64,000 nucleotides of DNA, taken from Bacteroidota bacterium. GTDB taxonomy: Bacteria; Bacteroidota; Bacteroidia; AKYH767-A; 2013-40CM-41-45. Position 1 is the first letter of the stretch, and the number at the start of each line of letters is the position of its first letter. The position numbers were made by a program, and so were the translations under genes. Shown here piece by piece: positions 33,962-43,320 of the stretch. The notes under the pieces were generated by a model that did not search any database, was not told the DNA's origin, and saw nothing but the letters and a program-made list of their open reading frames with translations. Where the stretch lies: positions 1,413,194 to 1,477,193 of the forward strand of contig JADKJP010000006.1 of assembly GCA_016720935.1 (NCBI GenBank). The letters run 5' to 3'.

Positions 33962-36928
33962 CTATTTTTTCAAAAAAGAATCATAAATAGTCTGCTGAAT
34001 TTCCGTCCGGACATTCATTTTCACCAGTTTATCATTGGTTGCCTCAGGATGAATGCGGTTGGAAAGAAAAATATAGATCAGGTTGTATTTGGGATCCACC
34101 CAGACACAGGTACCGGAAAAACCCTGATGTCCGAACGATTCAAGGGATGCAGAAGGACTGCATGGACTCGATTTGGCCGGATCCGGTTCGGGTTTGTCAA
34201 AGAGCAAACCTCTTCTGTTTTTGTTCTGAACAAATTGTTGCTTTGTAAAAAGCGTTACCGTATTCGGTTTTAGAAATTGCCTTCCGCCATAATTTCCCTT
34301 ATTCAGCAACATTTGCATAATCACTGCCAGATCATTCGCGTTACTAAAAAAACCTGCATTTCCCGAAATTCCACCCTGCATAGCCGCAGCCGGATCATGA
34401 ACATCACCAATCAGTAACTGGTGTCGGAATTCCTTATCATTTTCTGTCGGGACGATTGTTTCAAGAGGAAATTTCTTTCTCGGAAGGAAACCGGAATTTG
34501 ATAATTGCAATGGTTTGTAAAAATTATTTTCAAGATAAACACTAAAGGAATCCTTACTCACTTTCTCGACCATGTTCTTTAATAGAATCGGACCAAAATC
34601 GCTATACACATATTTTCCTCTTTCATTCAAAGGTGATTTGTAAATCCATTTCAGGAGGCTGTCGGCATATGCTTTTTTCATATAAATACTATCCGCAACC
34701 CTCAATGAGAAATCCGTCGATCGTGTTTTCTGATAGATGGATGACATCAGGCTATTATCTTTCACTGTCTGCTTCCAGAATGGCTGCCAGGATTGTAATC
34801 CAGCCTGATGAGCCATGACCTCTTTGATGGTCAAACTTCTTTTGTTCGTAGTCTTTAAGGCAGGAAGATATTTTGAAAGTGGTTGATTCAAATTGATTTT
34901 ACCATCATCAAATAATTTCATGGTACCGAGTGCCGTTGCAACGATTTTTGTTACTGATGCAACATCGAACAAATCAGAGTTTCGGACTTTTGTTGTGTCT
35001 TTATAGGTCCTTGTTCCGAAAGATTTCGAATAAACTACTTTCTGATCTTTTGCGACAAGAACCTGGCAACCCGGAAAAGCACCGGCAAGGATTGCATTAT
35101 TTACAATGGAATCAATTCTGCTTAATTTTTCAGACGACATACCGGCATCTTCCGGAAGGGTGTACTTCAGTCGGATCGCACGGGAAGTATTTTGTCCAAG
35201 GCTCCTGGTATATCTTGCAGTGCTATTCACAGGTAATTTTCCGGAGCTGCTGAACCCTCCCATAACAACCTGTGCAGCCATTTCATGTGTCATCGGAAAA
35301 TCTTCATAAGCCAAAACAACGGCTTTAGCGGAGTCAGTGTTTTGGAAACGTGAAAATGTATAGGCATTTCCAAAATTCACAAATACTGTTGGATAAGCGG
35401 CAATCACTTTATCAATAAACATCTGAGCGGCTTCAGGAATCGCAAAATTATTTGCAGCTTTCATACTGGTTCCGTGCAGACTCAAAATGACGATGTCATA
35501 ATTTTCGAGAAACTTAAACAAAGCATCAAAAATGGAAACCGGAGCGTCTTTTTCTTCTGCATAAGTGTCGATCCGACCATACAATTTCAACTGCTTTTGA
35601 AATGCATTGTCTTTAACATCACCAATGACAACAGAAGCTATACGTAATGAATCCAGTGAACGAAGAGGTAAAATTGAATCACGATTTCTGATAACTGTAA
35701 TGGATTGTTCGTATAATTTTCGTTGCAGGTTTAATGCTGAAGGTGGGTTCAGATCTTTATAAAGATTCGTAGTGTCAATAACTGGTTTCTTGTTAAGTCC
35801 GCACCAGTACTTTGCCATCAGTAATTTCCTGGTTCTCCGGTCAATTTCTTCCTGAGAAATTTCACCATTCTGAACCGACAATAGAATCTCATCAATTGCT
35901 TTGCGGACATCTTCTGTATAGAGTAAAATATCATTCCCTGCAAGAATCGCTTTTTTATCCAGAATGCCCGGCTGATAACAGCTGCTGACACCTTTCATAT
36001 TCAACGCATCAGTGAAAATCAGACCTTTGAAACCCATTTTGGATGACAGTAAATCAGTAACGATGGGTTTTGAAAGTGTTGATGGAAGATTCGGGGTGCT
36101 GTCTAATGCAGGAACATTCAGATGGGCAACCATCACAGATGCCAATCCCTCATCAATCAATTTTCGGAATGGATACAATTCAACCGAATCGAGTTCCGAA
36201 CGCGTTTGTGAAATCAAAGGTAAAGTCAGGTGAGAATCACTTTCCGCATTGCCATGACCGGGAAAATGTTTTCCATTGGCAAGAACACCATTGTCCTGCA
36301 TGCCTTTCATATAGAGCATAGCTCTGCGTGTCACTTCTTCCCTATCATCACCAAAGGATCTGCTCCCGATAACAGGATTGAGTGGGTTGTCGTTGATATC
36401 CGCGTCAGGCGCAAAGTTGATATGGATCCCGATTCGTTTGCATTCCCTCGCTATTTCAGCACCCATTGTATAAATCAGCGAATCTGATGGCATTGCAGAT
36501 AAAGTCATTTGTCTTGGAAAACGAACCGTACTGTCGAGACGCATAGACAGTCCCCATTCTCCATCCATTCCAATCATGAGCGGAATTTTTGAAATGGATT
36601 GGTAGTCATTTGTCAGCAAAGCTTCCCGTATGGGTCCTCCCTGAAAAAAGATCAGCCCGCCAATACCGTGATCCTGGATCAACTTCCGGATTTCTTTGAT
36701 GTGCACGGAATCCTTGTTACTCCATGCAGCAACCATGATGAGTTGTGAAATTCTTTCTCCGGGACTGAGCGTTGCCAATACCGAATCTGCCCACTTCCCT
36801 GCCTCCTCCGTATAGAAAGGTGGAAGTTTTACAGGATCAGAAGCAAAACTCTGATTGATGGCGCTAATCGCGAACATCAAAAGAAAAACCGGTAACCGGA
36901 GAATATTATATGAGAATGGATGGAACAT
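33962..36928 (-). CDS. Fusion of GH3 beta-N-acetylhexosaminidase and beta-lactamase-class serine hydrolase
   Basis: A 988-residue exported protein joining two enzyme domains. Residues about 45-375 are a GH3 NagZ-type domain: 'GGLIFFQGGP', 'KHFPGHG' (220-226) with D231-S232-H233 (the Asp-His acid/base loop), and 'FTDALNMKG' with the nucleophile D307. A linking GH3-C-like domain (about 400-570) follows. Residues about 595-985 are a beta-lactamase/esterase domain with S658-x-x-K661 ('SVTK') and a 'YSDFGP' Tyr-Ser motif near 785. Such fusions occur in Bacteroidota; a role in muropeptide trimming is likely, as NagZ removes GlcNAc and the serine hydrolase could be a carboxypeptidase or esterase. 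It has its own promoter box. Confidence 0.88.
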   Translation of the reverse strand: MFHPFSYNILRLPVFLLMFAISAINQSFASDPVKLPPFYTEEAGKWADSVLATLSPGERISQLIMVAAWSNKDSVHIKEIRKLIQDHGIGGLIFFQGGPIREALLTNDYQSISKIPLMIGMDGEWGLSMRLDSTVRFPRQMTLSAMPSDSLIYTMGAEIARECKRIGIHINFAPDADINDNPLNPVIGSRSFGDDREEVTRRAMLYMKGMQDNGVLANGKHFPGHGNAESDSHLTLPLISQTRSELDSVELYPFRKLIDEGLASVMVAHLNVPALDSTPNLPSTLSKPIVTDLLSSKMGFKGLIFTDALNMKGVSSCYQPGILDKKAILAGNDILLYTEDVRKAIDEILLSVQNGEISQEEIDRRTRKLLMAKYWCGLNKKPVIDTTNLYKDLNPPSALNLQRKLYEQSITVIRNRDSILPLRSLDSLRIASVVIGDVKDNAFQKQLKLYGRIDTYAEEKDAPVSIFDALFKFLENYDIVILSLHGTSMKAANNFAIPEAAQMFIDKVIAAYPTVFVNFGNAYTFSRFQNTDSAKAVVLAYEDFPMTHEMAAQVVMGGFSSSGKLPVNSTARYTRSLGQNTSRAIRLKYTLPEDAGMSSEKLSRIDSIVNNAILAGAFPGCQVLVAKDQKVVYSKSFGTRTYKDTTKVRNSDLFDVASVTKIVATALGTMKLFDDGKINLNQPLSKYLPALKTTNKRSLTIKEVMAHQAGLQSWQPFWKQTVKDNSLMSSIYQKTRSTDFSLRVADSIYMKKAYADSLLKWIYKSPLNERGKYVYSDFGPILLKNMVEKVSKDSFSVYLENNFYKPLQLSNSGFLPRKKFPLETIVPTENDKEFRHQLLIGDVHDPAAAMQGGISGNAGFFSNANDLAVIMQMLLNKGNYGGRQFLKPNTVTLFTKQQFVQNKNRRGLLFDKPEPDPAKSSPCSPSASLESFGHQGFSGTCVWVDPKYNLIYIFLSNRIHPEATNDKLVKMNVRTEIQQTIYDSFLKK

Positions 36929-36938
36929 GGAGTGTTTG

Positions 36939-36946
36939 CAAATTTA
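36939..36946 (-). promoter_or_regulatory. -7 box (TAAATTTG) for the GH3/beta-lactamase gene
   Basis: Exact TAnnTTTG match on the minus strand, only 10 bases upstream of the ATG at 36928. The predicted transcript would have a leader of just a few bases. Confidence 0.5.
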
Positions 36947-37082
36947 GACGCCTCGTGTATGCCGAATCTCATACCTCCGTGTATCTTCTCAACAATCAGA
37001 ATTTGAAAATTGTCAATTAAATCTGTGTATAATTTGGGGATAAAGTGAGTAGCAGTTTATCTTCGTAAACCGAAATTCGACT

Positions 37083-38045
37083 ATGAAATTCTCCAGGGAA
37101 GGATTTTTATTGCTCCTGTTTGTAGCAGGAATTTATATACGCAAAACCGGAATCCCGGGTGGTATTCTATTCCTCGTTTTATCAGGAATGTTGCTTTCAA
37201 CAATACTCATTTCGGGAGGAATCAATGACATGTACAAAAACTATCGGCAGGAAGGACAGATAAAGCTTTCACCGGAGTTAATTTTTGGAATTTCCTTCTT
37301 TCTTCTCTTGCTACGTCTGCAGTATTGGGGTTTTGGTGAAAATACAGGCTGGTTTATTATTGCTTTGATTGGTTCCTATCTGTTGTTCTTGATTCTTAAA
37401 CAATTTAGCAGCAATGGTTTTTCCTGGTTGATGAAATCCAGAATGGATAAGGTTTCTTATTCAGCTGCTATTCTGATTCTTTTGCTCATCTCTTATCTTG
37501 GTGTTGTCTGGAACGCCAGAGAATTCCACAACACCTTCAGGGCTTCCAGGTATGAAGAATACATACGAACCACTTTCCCTGATTCTCTGCAATCAAATGC
37601 GGATGCAATCATTGAAAAAAATAAATGCAAAAGTCCTGAATGCATTGCCAAAGCGAAAGAAAAATTCAAACAGGCTATGTTTTGTGATAGTTTGAAAGAT
37701 TACCAACAGGCATTAAAATGGCTGAATTATGCAGTGGATCTGAACCCTGATAATCCGGAGTACTATTTTCAGCGTGGCCATTTGAAATTGATAAAACTGG
37801 ACATCAGCGAAGAAGCTGCTCGCTCCGCTCTGATCGATTTTAACCGCGCAATTCATTTGAAACCGGAATTTGCTCACGCCTACTATTTCAGGGGAATAAC
37901 ACTTGCTTACCTTGACAAGAAGGATAAAGTCTGCCCGGACATGATCTATGCGAAACAACTGGATTCAGCACTCATTATCCGGGATTACCTCAACAAATTC
38001 TGCCCGGACTCAGGCAGCTTTTCGACGGAACAAATTCACCCTTGA
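37083..38045 (+). CDS. Membrane protein with C-terminal TPR repeats
   Basis: A 320-residue protein. Four to five hydrophobic segments (about 7-22, 26-42, 64-82, 88-105, 126-142) are followed by a soluble part with two to three TPR-type repeats (about 200-305: 'DYQQALKWLNYAVDLNPDNPEYYFQRGHLKLI' and 'ARSALIDFNRAIHLKPEFAHAYYFRGITLAYL'). TPRs mediate protein contacts; no enzyme motif is visible. It is divergent from the GH3 fusion gene. Its last 36 bases overlap the 3' end of plsY on the other strand. A one-mismatch -7 box (TATCTTCG, 37058-37065) lies upstream. Confidence 0.75.
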   Translation: MKFSREGFLLLLFVAGIYIRKTGIPGGILFLVLSGMLLSTILISGGINDMYKNYRQEGQIKLSPELIFGISFFLLLLRLQYWGFGENTGWFIIALIGSYLLFLILKQFSSNGFSWLMKSRMDKVSYSAAILILLLISYLGVVWNAREFHNTFRASRYEEYIRTTFPDSLQSNADAIIEKNKCKSPECIAKAKEKFKQAMFCDSLKDYQQALKWLNYAVDLNPDNPEYYFQRGHLKLIKLDISEEAARSALIDFNRAIHLKPEFAHAYYFRGITLAYLDKKDKVCPDMIYAKQLDSALIIRDYLNKFCPDSGSFSTEQIHP

Positions 38046-38645
38046 TTCCTCATTCTTGATCAAACGCTCAATGTTGCGTTGATGGGTTACCAGAATCAAT
38101 ATTGCAACAGCAAGAGAAAAAATATTGATACTTGAGTTGGTGGAGTAAAACACCATGATTACTACAGGGAAAGTAATTCCACTTAACATTGAACTGAGGG
38201 AAACATATCTGCTGATTGAAAGGGTTAGAATAAATACTCCTGCGCAAATCAAAGCTGCCTGCGGATGAACTGCAATCAGGATTCCAAGCATAGTAGCCAC
38301 TCCTTTTCCTCCACGGAAACCAACATAAATTGGAAAGATGTGTCCCAGTAATCCACAGACTGCCAGAGCTAATTCAAAATCGATGAACTCCGGTGATTGA
38401 GGATCATAATCCCCGATAAAATACGCCAGCTTCACCGCCATGAATCCCTTTACAATATCCATGATAAGCACTGCTGTTCCAGGCTTTTTTCCCAATACAC
38501 GAAAAGTATTGGTAGCTCCGGCATTACCGCTACCATATTCACGAACATCAATTCCGTAAAAGGTTCGTCCAACCCATACCGCTGAGGGAATGGATCCAAC
38601 AAGATAGGCAGCAAGTAAACCGAGTATATTTGGTAATGTTAACAA
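38010..38645 (-). CDS. plsY: Glycerol-3-phosphate acyltransferase PlsY
   Basis: Acylates glycerol-3-phosphate at C1 using acyl-phosphate, the first committed step of phospholipid synthesis. A 211-residue five- to six-span membrane protein with the three conserved loops: 'SIPSAVWVGR' (18-27), 'YGSGNAGATNTFRVLG' (37-52) and 'HIFPIYVGFRGGKGVATMLG' (about 103-122). Length and motifs are typical. It is the last gene of the minus-strand group starting at tpiA, but a terminator-like hairpin separates it from the 1496-residue protein gene. The end overlaps the TPR gene by 36 bases. Confidence 0.93.
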   Translation of the reverse strand: MLTLPNILGLLAAYLVGSIPSAVWVGRTFYGIDVREYGSGNAGATNTFRVLGKKPGTAVLIMDIVKGFMAVKLAYFIGDYDPQSPEFIDFELALAVCGLLGHIFPIYVGFRGGKGVATMLGILIAVHPQAALICAGVFILTLSISRYVSLSSMLSGITFPVVIMVFYSTNSSINIFSLAVAILILVTHQRNIERLIKNEESRVNLFRRKAA

Positions 38646-38659
38646 TCCCCACTGATGTT

Positions 38660-38677
38660 AAAAAACCGGCGTTTTTT
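38660..38677 (-). terminator. Terminator of the 1496-residue protein gene
   Basis: Perfect 7-base stem AAAAAAC / GTTTTTT around a CGGC loop, about 70 bases past the stop codon. The T run is part of the stem on the minus strand. It lies between the large gene and the plsY start. Confidence 0.6.
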
Positions 38678-38748
38678 GAGTAAAACACCTGCTTTTTCTG
38701 TTTCCGAATACAATCTTAACCAAACATTCTTAATTATTCAACCTCCAA

Positions 38749-41700
38749 TTACTTTTCCTCTTCATTTACAGCTGGTTGCATGCGTTTGAGGAAGTTTTTC
38801 ACTGCTCGGTCAGTTGAAAGAATGTACTCGAAGTCGGGTTTGTCTTTCTCTTTGTTGATACGTTTTTCGGGTTTCAACTTTGTGATCACATCGTTGAATG
38901 TTGTTACTGTTGAAAGTGCTTGCATGAGTCCTCTTGCATAACTGAAATAGAACCATTTACCATTTTCCGGTTCAAGATAAATATTCAGTACATCTCCGGT
39001 TCTTTTGTGGATGACTTCAACATATCCGTTCACTTTTCGGTTCACAGATACTTTGTCGATGCTTCCAATTCCGATCGGACCAATGGACCTGTAAGACCTG
39101 GTTTCATTGTTCCATGCCATTTTTAATTCCGTGATAAAGAATGTCTGTCTCAGATCTTCCGGAATTTTTTTAAATGATCCATATAGGTTCAACTCCGCAA
39201 TCAGTTTATCTGCCTTTTCTTTTCCAACCAATTCAGTTAGTCCATGCTCAAATGTCGGCCTGCCTACATCCTGAGTTGCAAGAAGGGATGGATTGGTGGA
39301 AATCTGTTCGCTCATGATCTTGATGGCATCGTCATTAAAAAAGAAATTGATGGCTGCCAATACATCAAACTGAGTACTGTCGTTATTCAGATTGTTCATG
39401 ACATTTCCAACCACTTTCAGACTCAACTGACCAAAATCGGATCCAAAGTCAAGTTTACCTTCTCCATACACAAGACATCTGCTATCATCCAGACTAAGAT
39501 AATTTCCTGCGATACCCGGTTTTTCAAGCTTCTCTGGAGTGGTAATCCTGAACTGACTTGTTCCTTTATCATAATACATCACTCCACTGGCATTGATAAT
39601 TTCCAGATCTGATGGTTTTTGTTTCGGCATCAGGAAGGCGGCATAGATACCGGTACTGTCGCTGGTTTGCGCGACTGCAGCGGCCAGTTTGGTTCCTGCA
39701 TCTGTTACCGGAGATGAAATCGTAATGCTCACATTCGCCGGGTTAATATCCCCGCTTGTACGAATCCAGTTACGCTCAATTTTTTCACAATGAAAATTTG
39801 GTTTGCTGTAACCGGTAAAAGTGAGGAACTCTTTCGAGGCTGTCAGATGTACAGAACCTTTAAACAGGAATTGAGGACTCAGCGGGAATCCTGCTGTATC
39901 TGCCAGTTCACCATCGGCTATAGTCTGGAAAGTGGTATCCACGCCTATTTTATCAAAATGCAAATGGTGTTTGATCTTGTTCTCATCAATGTAATCATAG
40001 TCACCGGTTCCCTGGTATTGCTTCCTGCCCATGATATCAATATTGGCATTATAGATTGTATGGTATTTGGTCGTGTTGTTCGCGATTACTCGTGAATCTC
40101 TGAGCGTCCTCATTTTAGCATATCTTTCTACAACCACCTTTCCACTGTCCGGAATCACAGAAGCATCCGCAGATTGAATCAGTGCCACTTTTTCAGCTTT
40201 GATGAGGTAATCTTTCAAAGAATATCTCGCGAACGGCGCTTTGAATCGCAGGGAATCCTGTCGCGGTTCAACACTGATGAATTCTGAACCGGTAAGACTC
40301 AAACCTGTGTTGGTGGTGTCCTCTTTCACCTGCGCTTTGTCCGAAGAGCTCAGCTCAATTTCCTGCTGATCCATGAACCATTTAAACTGGTCGATGTAAC
40401 AGATATACTGGTTTAGCGGGAAGCTTACATAGGATCCGCCACCGTTGGATTTAAATTCACCGACACGTTTCTGGAAATCAATGTGCGAATTCACATTCTT
40501 GGTACTGAATGCAAGCGCAGCTGTATTATCAGATGTTAATCGGAAGTCAGCAGTGTCGGCATCAAATACATTTGATTTGTATTTAAAACGCTGTGATTCC
40601 AGTTCGCTTGCTGCAAAAGTCATGATTCCATTTCCTGTCATTCCGGTTGGTTGGAGTTGAATATTACCATTCAGCATCGCCTGACTTTCATACATATTCA
40701 GATCCGTACTTGTTTTGTTCACATACATCACATCATTCTTCGGTTCCCAATGTTCGTAGACAGTTTCCGCTTTCACCGCCGGGAACTCAACACCTCCAAG
40801 TTTTTCTTTTCTGTTCACAAAACTCTTCACCGTAGAATTCATACTGTCCGGAAGAAATAGAAAATCATCTGTTTTAGATGTGGAAGTCAGATATTCAATC
40901 GTACCATCACCATGCAAACCTTCATTGCTGAGTTTAACAGTACTGATGAATTTACCCTTCCCGCCGTAAGCAGGCCAACCTGCGTCCCCGGTTTCCCGCA
41001 CAAGTCCGAGAGAAAGATCCGGTTGTAAACGCAATGTATCTCTGAACTCCGGGAAGATATCCGCGGAAACAAATTCTCCATTGAAACGAAGTCCTGAACG
41101 ACTGAAATTATCCAGGGAGTCGATCGTAAAAGGATCAAGGTGAAAATAAAATTTATCTTTCGTATACACACCTTCCTGGATCCAGGGCCGGTCGTAATAC
41201 ACATAAGAGTCTTTCTTCGAATTGAAGATCGGATACTGCGGATATTCATGCATTCCGGATTTGTTTCCCTGGAAATCAATAAGCAAGTCTCCCGAAATAT
41301 TTTGCAAAACACTCCTTACAGGAACCAGTTTACGTCGGCCCAGTTCATCCTGTTCAGCCGGATCGTTGCTCTCTACTTTCAATCTAAGTGAATCGACATT
41401 GTCCAGGTTGATTTTAAAATTCTGGTAATCGAATGCGAACTGTTTACCGTAAAAATCAAATCGTCCTGCCTTCACCCTGCCGGCAAAGGTAAAATCCCTG
41501 TTCTTTTTCAATTTTACTTCCTGGTCTTTAGGATAGATAATTACATTTTGCGAATCACTGAGTACGATAGGCGCAAGACCGCGAAGCGTTATTTCAAAGT
41601 TCAGCAGATTAATACTCGCATTTGGAAGTGCATTGATAATTGATTCAAACTGGATGACATCGTAATCAATCTTCCCGGAGTTAGCGAGCAGATATGTATT

Positions 41701-43239
41701 CAATCGATCTTTGATAACTGCTCTGTCATTGGCCGCGTCAAACATCACAAAACCCTGGTTGGCAAAGGTCATTAGCATGATCCTGACTTCACTCACCGGC
41801 AAATGCATGTCTTTCGCAAGGTCTTCTGTGTTGATGAATTGACTGCCTTGCTTTGCCGCAAACTGTCTCACTTTTAGGAATGGATGCACATCATTCAAAC
41901 CTTGTAGTTTCAGAAAGCGCTGGAGACGAAAATAATTGCTGGATTCAAATGTCGCTTTGCTTTCACCGACACCGCTGATCATTTTCATATTCATGATCGG
42001 CTCATCGATCTTCCAGTACAATGCGTCAAAGTACATATCGATCTGATGGAAAGAATCAAAATAGGGGCTTTTTGATTTTCCTTCTTCTCCTCTGATCAAT
42101 GCTACTTCCCTATCCTTAACGATGTATTTAAATGCAACACCAGGATGATAAATGGAATCATCTTCGAAGAAAATATTTACAGAGGCGTTATCGCTCGTAA
42201 CTTTATCTTTCCTCACTACAAATCCTTTTGACGATGCTTTCAAAAACAGTTTTTTATCCCTGCTGAAATACAAATTTGCATCCTCCTCACTATTGCCTGA
42301 TCCGATCATTTTATTTCCCACCATTGAAAAGCCACCTTGATAGTCGACATCCGGAACAATGTTTTTTATAGCAAGTCCTGTTGTGTAGGATTCAAAACGA
42401 GGATAACTCGCGTTTTCCGGGGTAACATTGGACAGAATTTTATCCGTGTATTTTCCCTGAAGAGATTGTTTAAAATAGGTTGTATTGAAAAAGGTAACTG
42501 AATCCGCGAAGAAATCGCTTCCTGTCACATCAATCGTATAATTTGAAAGCTCCGCACGTACAACCGATTCTTCCCATCCTGCCCTTACCCAGTTAACTTT
42601 ACCACCCGAACCGTAAAACAATTGGCGTGTCGGATACAGGACACCTTTCGTCGCGAAAATTATGGATGAGTCTCCTTTGGAAGTACAAACCAGGTTCATC
42701 GCCGGGAAAACGATTTTTGGTATAGTGTCAAATTCAAAAGTGTAATTCGGATTGTCGCTGTGCCAATTGGTCGAAGCGGATTCGTACAATACATTACTCC
42801 GGAACAAGTTATTACAGGTGATCACATAATTCGCGAAATACTTAGCAGGCATCAATAACAGTTTATCAAGACTCGCCTGCCATGCCGAAAAACTTTGTGC
42901 CGACTGGTTACTTCCGGCGAAACTTGTCAGTGCAATGATGTAATTTCTGAAATCCGGAAAAGCTTTCATGCGTTTGCGGAGCATCGCGTTACTGGTCTTG
43001 TAGATCAATTGTTGCTGATCGGCGCTAAACTTTCCTCCTGTCCACAATACATCAAACGCATCCATTATCTTCTCACCTTCCTTCTTGTCAGTCTCCATGA
43101 GAAATGTTCTCATTTCCTCACTAAACTTGACCGGGTCAGTGGTAAAGTTTTTTATTCCTTGCCCGGATGATTCGCAGATAAATCCAAACAGGAAAAACAA
43201 AATAATTGAATAGAGCGAGTTGAATTTGGGTTGATGCAT
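38749..43239 (-). CDS. Large exported envelope protein of unknown function (1496 aa)
   Basis: I do not recognise a named family. A signal peptide (about 1-27, ending ESSGQ) is followed by an alpha-rich part (30-160), a beta-rich part with regular alternating polar/aromatic strands (160-430), a helical winged-helix-like stretch (about 440-520, 'VHPFLKVRQFAAKQGSQFINTEDLAKDM' then 'VSEVRIMLMTFANQGF'), and another long beta region (520-1200). Stretches such as 'QLQPTGMTGNGIMTFAASELESQRF' and 'GTGDYDYIDENKI' recall OstA/LptA-like jelly-roll repeats. A mixed C-terminal part runs from about 1230. There is no T9SS domain and no clear transmembrane barrel. It probably spans or decorates the periplasm/outer membrane. 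It follows prmA after 81 bases; no function can be assigned. Confidence 0.8.
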   Translation of the reverse strand: MHQPKFNSLYSIILFFLFGFICESSGQGIKNFTTDPVKFSEEMRTFLMETDKKEGEKIMDAFDVLWTGGKFSADQQQLIYKTSNAMLRKRMKAFPDFRNYIIALTSFAGSNQSAQSFSAWQASLDKLLLMPAKYFANYVITCNNLFRSNVLYESASTNWHSDNPNYTFEFDTIPKIVFPAMNLVCTSKGDSSIIFATKGVLYPTRQLFYGSGGKVNWVRAGWEESVVRAELSNYTIDVTGSDFFADSVTFFNTTYFKQSLQGKYTDKILSNVTPENASYPRFESYTTGLAIKNIVPDVDYQGGFSMVGNKMIGSGNSEEDANLYFSRDKKLFLKASSKGFVVRKDKVTSDNASVNIFFEDDSIYHPGVAFKYIVKDREVALIRGEEGKSKSPYFDSFHQIDMYFDALYWKIDEPIMNMKMISGVGESKATFESSNYFRLQRFLKLQGLNDVHPFLKVRQFAAKQGSQFINTEDLAKDMHLPVSEVRIMLMTFANQGFVMFDAANDRAVIKDRLNTYLLANSGKIDYDVIQFESIINALPNASINLLNFEITLRGLAPIVLSDSQNVIIYPKDQEVKLKKNRDFTFAGRVKAGRFDFYGKQFAFDYQNFKINLDNVDSLRLKVESNDPAEQDELGRRKLVPVRSVLQNISGDLLIDFQGNKSGMHEYPQYPIFNSKKDSYVYYDRPWIQEGVYTKDKFYFHLDPFTIDSLDNFSRSGLRFNGEFVSADIFPEFRDTLRLQPDLSLGLVRETGDAGWPAYGGKGKFISTVKLSNEGLHGDGTIEYLTSTSKTDDFLFLPDSMNSTVKSFVNRKEKLGGVEFPAVKAETVYEHWEPKNDVMYVNKTSTDLNMYESQAMLNGNIQLQPTGMTGNGIMTFAASELESQRFKYKSNVFDADTADFRLTSDNTAALAFSTKNVNSHIDFQKRVGEFKSNGGGSYVSFPLNQYICYIDQFKWFMDQQEIELSSSDKAQVKEDTTNTGLSLTGSEFISVEPRQDSLRFKAPFARYSLKDYLIKAEKVALIQSADASVIPDSGKVVVERYAKMRTLRDSRVIANNTTKYHTIYNANIDIMGRKQYQGTGDYDYIDENKIKHHLHFDKIGVDTTFQTIADGELADTAGFPLSPQFLFKGSVHLTASKEFLTFTGYSKPNFHCEKIERNWIRTSGDINPANVSITISSPVTDAGTKLAAAVAQTSDSTGIYAAFLMPKQKPSDLEIINASGVMYYDKGTSQFRITTPEKLEKPGIAGNYLSLDDSRCLVYGEGKLDFGSDFGQLSLKVVGNVMNNLNNDSTQFDVLAAINFFFNDDAIKIMSEQISTNPSLLATQDVGRPTFEHGLTELVGKEKADKLIAELNLYGSFKKIPEDLRQTFFITELKMAWNNETRSYRSIGPIGIGSIDKVSVNRKVNGYVEVIHKRTGDVLNIYLEPENGKWFYFSYARGLMQALSTVTTFNDVITKLKPEKRINKEKDKPDFEYILSTDRAVKNFLKRMQPAVNEEEK

Positions 43240-43320
43240 CTGATGATTTAAAATTATTGGGTAAGCGGAAGAGTGGAAACTATGGAATATATTCCCAAAT
43301 TGCAGTCAGGAATAATTGTT

